From NCBI RefSeq assembly GCF_964030845.1, contig NZ_OZ034983.1, positions 2,666,001 to 2,730,000 on the forward strand: 64,000 nucleotides of DNA, in the 5' to 3' direction. Of the stretch, positions 61,952 to 64,000 are shown one piece after another. How positions within the stretch are numbered: the first letter of the stretch is position 1; every line of letters starts with the position of its first letter. A program made the translations under genes and the position numbers. The notes under the pieces were generated by a model. It did no database searches, was not told the origin of the DNA, and worked only from the letters and a program-made list of their open reading frames with translations. Source of the stretch: Candidatus Fukatsuia endosymbiont of Tuberolachnus salignus. Its GTDB lineage: Bacteria > Pseudomonadota > Gammaproteobacteria > Enterobacterales > Enterobacteriaceae.

Positions 61952-62584
61952 ATGAGCCTTGCAAATAGAGTGAAAACTAGAAGGCTAGAGTTGAACTTGA
62001 CTCAAACTCAAGTTGCAAAAATTGCTGAAACATCTCAGCAGTCTATAGAAGCCATCGAAAATGGAAAGACAAAAAAACCAAGAAATATTCTTGGACTAGC
62101 TAAGGTTTTACAATGTGACCCTTCTTGGCTAGTACATGGGGGGGGGGTTAAAACCTTGGCAGAGGTGGGAACAAGGAAGATTCCCTTAATAAGTTATATA
62201 CGAGCTGGTGCTTTGGCGTATAACGCACATATATTAAATGAGACAGATGAATTTGAGTACATACTGACCGATAGAGATTGTTCAGAGAATACTTTTGCGT
62301 TGAAAATCGAAGGGGACTCAATGCAACCAGAATTTGAACCAGGGGATATTATCATCGTTGATCCTGAAATAGAACCATGTCCTGGAGAGTTTGTTGTTGC
62401 TAAAAACTGTGATAATGAAGCTACATTTAAAAAATATCGTCCTCAAACTACCGCCATGGATAGTAAGGCTGTATTTGAATTAATTCCTCTAAATCCCGAT
62501 TATCCAACAATCAAATCTGATATAGTTCCAGTGACTATTATTGGAACAATGGTTGAACATAGGATATATCGACGTAAGCGCTAG
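61952..62584 (+). CDS. CI-type self-cleaving repressor (third prophage)
   Basis: 210 residues. XRE domain (about 3-60; LTQTQVAKIAETSQQSIEAIENGK), short linker, then S24 peptidase with Ala85-Gly86 in SYIRAGAL, Ser123 in GDSM and Lys160 in ATFKK. The linker HGGGVKT is encoded by a run of nine Gs. GAGGAATAATA precedes the ATG. Complete, although its divergent cro is destroyed. Possible operators with ATATACATGTTTGT-like sequence occur at about 61890 and 62690. Confidence 0.85.
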   Translation: MSLANRVKTRRLELNLTQTQVAKIAETSQQSIEAIENGKTKKPRNILGLAKVLQCDPSWLVHGGGVKTLAEVGTRKIPLISYIRAGALAYNAHILNETDEFEYILTDRDCSENTFALKIEGDSMQPEFEPGDIIIVDPEIEPCPGEFVVAKNCDNEATFKKYRPQTTAMDSKAVFELIPLNPDYPTIKSDIVPVTIIGTMVEHRIYRRKR

Positions 62585-62890
62585 CTAGGTCCTCCCCGTG
62601 ATCACAATTCACCCAACTCTTTTCATACCTAATCGATAGGTCTGATGAGTCAAATCCTAAGTTTTTTCAAAATAAATTCATTTTAAATACAAACAGATAT
62701 GTATAAACGAAATGAAAATACAATATTAATTGTTTGATAAATACATTTTTACCTGTATATTTAAGTCTATCAACACGGCAAACGCCGACGTGAAGCAGGC
62801 AAGGAAAGCCCATGAAGTAGCCGTCCGAGGCACATGAAGATCGGAATGATTCGCGAATTGCAAGACCGGCTTTACCCCGCCCAGGCGGAC
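62585..62890. promoter_or_regulatory. pL leader region (third prophage)
   Basis: AT-rich segment to about 62750, where a pL promoter and operators are expected, then the leader shared with the other two prophages from about 62785. No gene on either strand is convincing. Confidence 0.45.
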
Positions 62891-62930
62891 GCTTTTTAAC
62901 AATTTGGGATTTATAGCACTGACAAAGTGC
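62891..62930 (+). promoter_or_regulatory. nutL site (third prophage)
   Basis: boxA-like GCTTTTTAACAA with one change from the other copies, and an unchanged boxB GCACT-GACAA-AGTGC (62916-62930). Confidence 0.75.
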
Positions 62931-63004
62931 ACCCTTACGTTTACCCGTTGATTTCTGAATAGGTCATGTAACCAGCTTATCCAGAAATCAATCAGAGGTA
63001 AGTT

Positions 63005-63328
63005 CTGGCAACGATTATTTACAAACCATCGAAACGCAAGGCAATGTATGGCGGTAATGCCAAATACCGCAGACATCAACGCCGTAAAGCGCAGGCTATT
63101 TCGCGCGAGGCGATTGAAAACAGTCTTGATCGGAGAGGGGCCATCACGCAAAAATAGTGCGTGCTCAACCTCGCTCAGATGTAGATCGGGCGATTGGCTC
63201 TAGCGACGGCCTTCCCTTTACGTAAAAAGCCACAGGGCAGTATGTACAAACGGCTAATGCCAAGAGCCTGGTTACTTTCAGTTAGAGGAACACGCCGGAC
63301 AAACAAGGCTATCACCGCTTCTGCTTAG
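63005..63328 (+). pseudogene. N antitermination gene, inactivated (third prophage)
   Basis: Aligned base for base with N of prophages A and B: the start is CTG instead of ATG, one T is missing in AGAGGGGCC (about 63138), leading to TAG shortly after, and one G is added near 63197. The arginine-rich-motif codons are still present. The two indels balance, so total length is unchanged at 324 bp. Confidence 0.8.
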
Positions 63329-63396
63329 CAGAGGCGTTATTCAGTTAATCCACAGAGGTGAGAAGCCAATATTTTTTATTTTGGAGGAAAAAAGAC

Positions 63397-64000
63397 ATGG
63401 AAAAATTTATGTTAACCGATGAAAAACAGCAAACCGACGGTATCACGCTGTACCGAATAGCAGCACGAAAACCGTTTGATGGCGTGAAAGCCGGTGAGGT
63501 AGGGGGATGGATTGAAACAGAAACCAATCTCTCTCAAGACGGCAATTGCTGGGTACATGATAATGCGCGGGTCTATGGTAACGCCCGAGTCTACGATAAT
63601 GCACAAATTTTTGATCATGCCTGTGTGTATGGTCACGCACAGATATTTGGGAATGCATGGTTATCTGATAATGCGCAAGCATTCGATCAAGCACATATCT
63701 ACGATGATGCACAAATATTCGGCAATGCCCGCGTATGCCATAAGGCACAGGTCTCCAACGAGGCGCATGTTGATGGCCAAGTAGCCGTATTTAATGAAGC
63801 TTGGGTGTATGAAAATGCTTGGGTGCGTGATGATGCACAGGTATATGGCGAAGCGAGGGTATGCGGGAGAGCACGTATTGTCGGCCAGGCCTCGGTGTAC
63901 GGCCAAGCACGGGTCTTTGGCACGGCTCAGGTCTGTGGGGAGGTAAAAATGCACGGTCAAACACGGGTGGGAGACTATGCCCGTGTGGCGAATGATGCGG
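63397..64000 (+). CDS. YdcK-like beta-helix (hexapeptide-type repeat) protein, runs off the window
   Basis: At least 201 codons, no stop before the window end. After an N-terminal segment (LYRIAARKPFDGVKAGEVGGWIETETNLSQDGNCWV) it consists of about 6-residue steps such as DNARVYG, NAQIFDH, HAQIFGN, YDDAQIFG, typical of a left-handed beta-helix as in YdcK-like proteins. Strong GGAGG lies 11 nt before the ATG. Function unknown; the acyltransferase label on relatives rests on the fold. Confidence 0.75.
   Translation, partial: MEKFMLTDEKQQTDGITLYRIAARKPFDGVKAGEVGGWIETETNLSQDGNCWVHDNARVYGNARVYDNAQIFDHACVYGHAQIFGNAWLSDNAQAFDQAHIYDDAQIFGNARVCHKAQVSNEAHVDGQVAVFNEAWVYENAWVRDDAQVYGEARVCGRARIVGQASVYGQARVFGTAQVCGEVKMHGQTRVGDYARVANDA

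Noticed and set aside
62726..63151. 141-codon reverse ORF over the third nutL-N region
   Set aside because: Antisense to the nut site and N pseudogene; parts of the same shadow appear opposite the other N copies.
63412..63960. Reverse ORFs with repeated His/Tyr-rich motifs at the window end
   Set aside because: Antisense to the YdcK-like repeat protein; periodicity comes from its hexapeptide repeats.

Overview
The window looks like the genome of a facultative, host-restricted member of the Enterobacterales. Backbone genes (hldE, darP, pmbA, sodA, eno, pyrG, pepA, lptF, lptG, a leuX-type tRNA-Leu) are of Yersinia/Serratia type. They are embedded in dense prophage remnants, repeated insertion sequences, 100-bp MITEs and broken genes. 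A 'Candidatus Regiella/Hamiltonella'-like aphid symbiont would fit; that is inference from gene content, not a sequence match.

Layout. (1) 1-28,400: two lambdoid (P22/P21-like) prophages fused head to head by their late ends. Prophage A runs leftward from a 100-bp MITE at 10,208: truncated rha, cII, cro, cI, nutL, N, small genes, erf, ssb, exo, rpn. Prophage B runs from the same MITE to int/xis at 28,389: truncated SAR endolysin, pinholin, a large unknown protein in the cargo position between Q and holin, IS630, Q, rusA, dnaC-like, O-like, rha, cII, cro, cI, nutL, N, erf, ssb, exo, rpn, regulators, xis, int. Their early-left operons are near-identical inverted copies; their immunity modules differ. 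In A, a group II intron sits between ssb and exo, and its reverse transcriptase is itself split by a 2,003-bp serine-recombinase element with perfect 16-bp terminal inverted repeats. (2) 28,560-32,204: hldE, darP, pmbA. (3) 32,684-35,489: a decayed large-clostridial-toxin-like glycosyltransferase cut by an IS256-family element. (4) 35,872-39,591: sodA and pyrG-eno, flanked by inverted repeats. (5) 40,034-44,288: a small membrane protein, then broken dacB and ldtD on either side of an IS91-family element. (6) 44,995-49,251: pepA, lptFG, tRNA-Leu. (7) 49,415-57,854: a decayed P4-like island (frameshifted int, alpA, higBA remnant, vapBC) filled with nested IS. (8) 57,961-64,000: a third lambdoid prophage beginning at a tRNA-Leu fragment, with IS630 copies, a cro split by IS630, an intact cI, a conserved nutL, a dead N gene and a YdcK-like repeat protein running off the window.

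How it works together. Each prophage has a lambda-type switch: CI/Cro with operators, pL, then a nut site (rrn-like boxA plus a GACAA-loop boxB) and a P22-type N antiterminator that would let polymerase read the recombination operon (ERF annealing protein, SSB, YqaJ/lambda-Exo nuclease). Q would control late genes. Lysis and structural genes are missing or broken, so none of the three looks able to form particles from the visible DNA. Repeats (IS630, IS256, the IS5-like element, the MITE, the two prophage arms) mark most junctions between chromosomal blocks, consistent with repeat-driven rearrangement.
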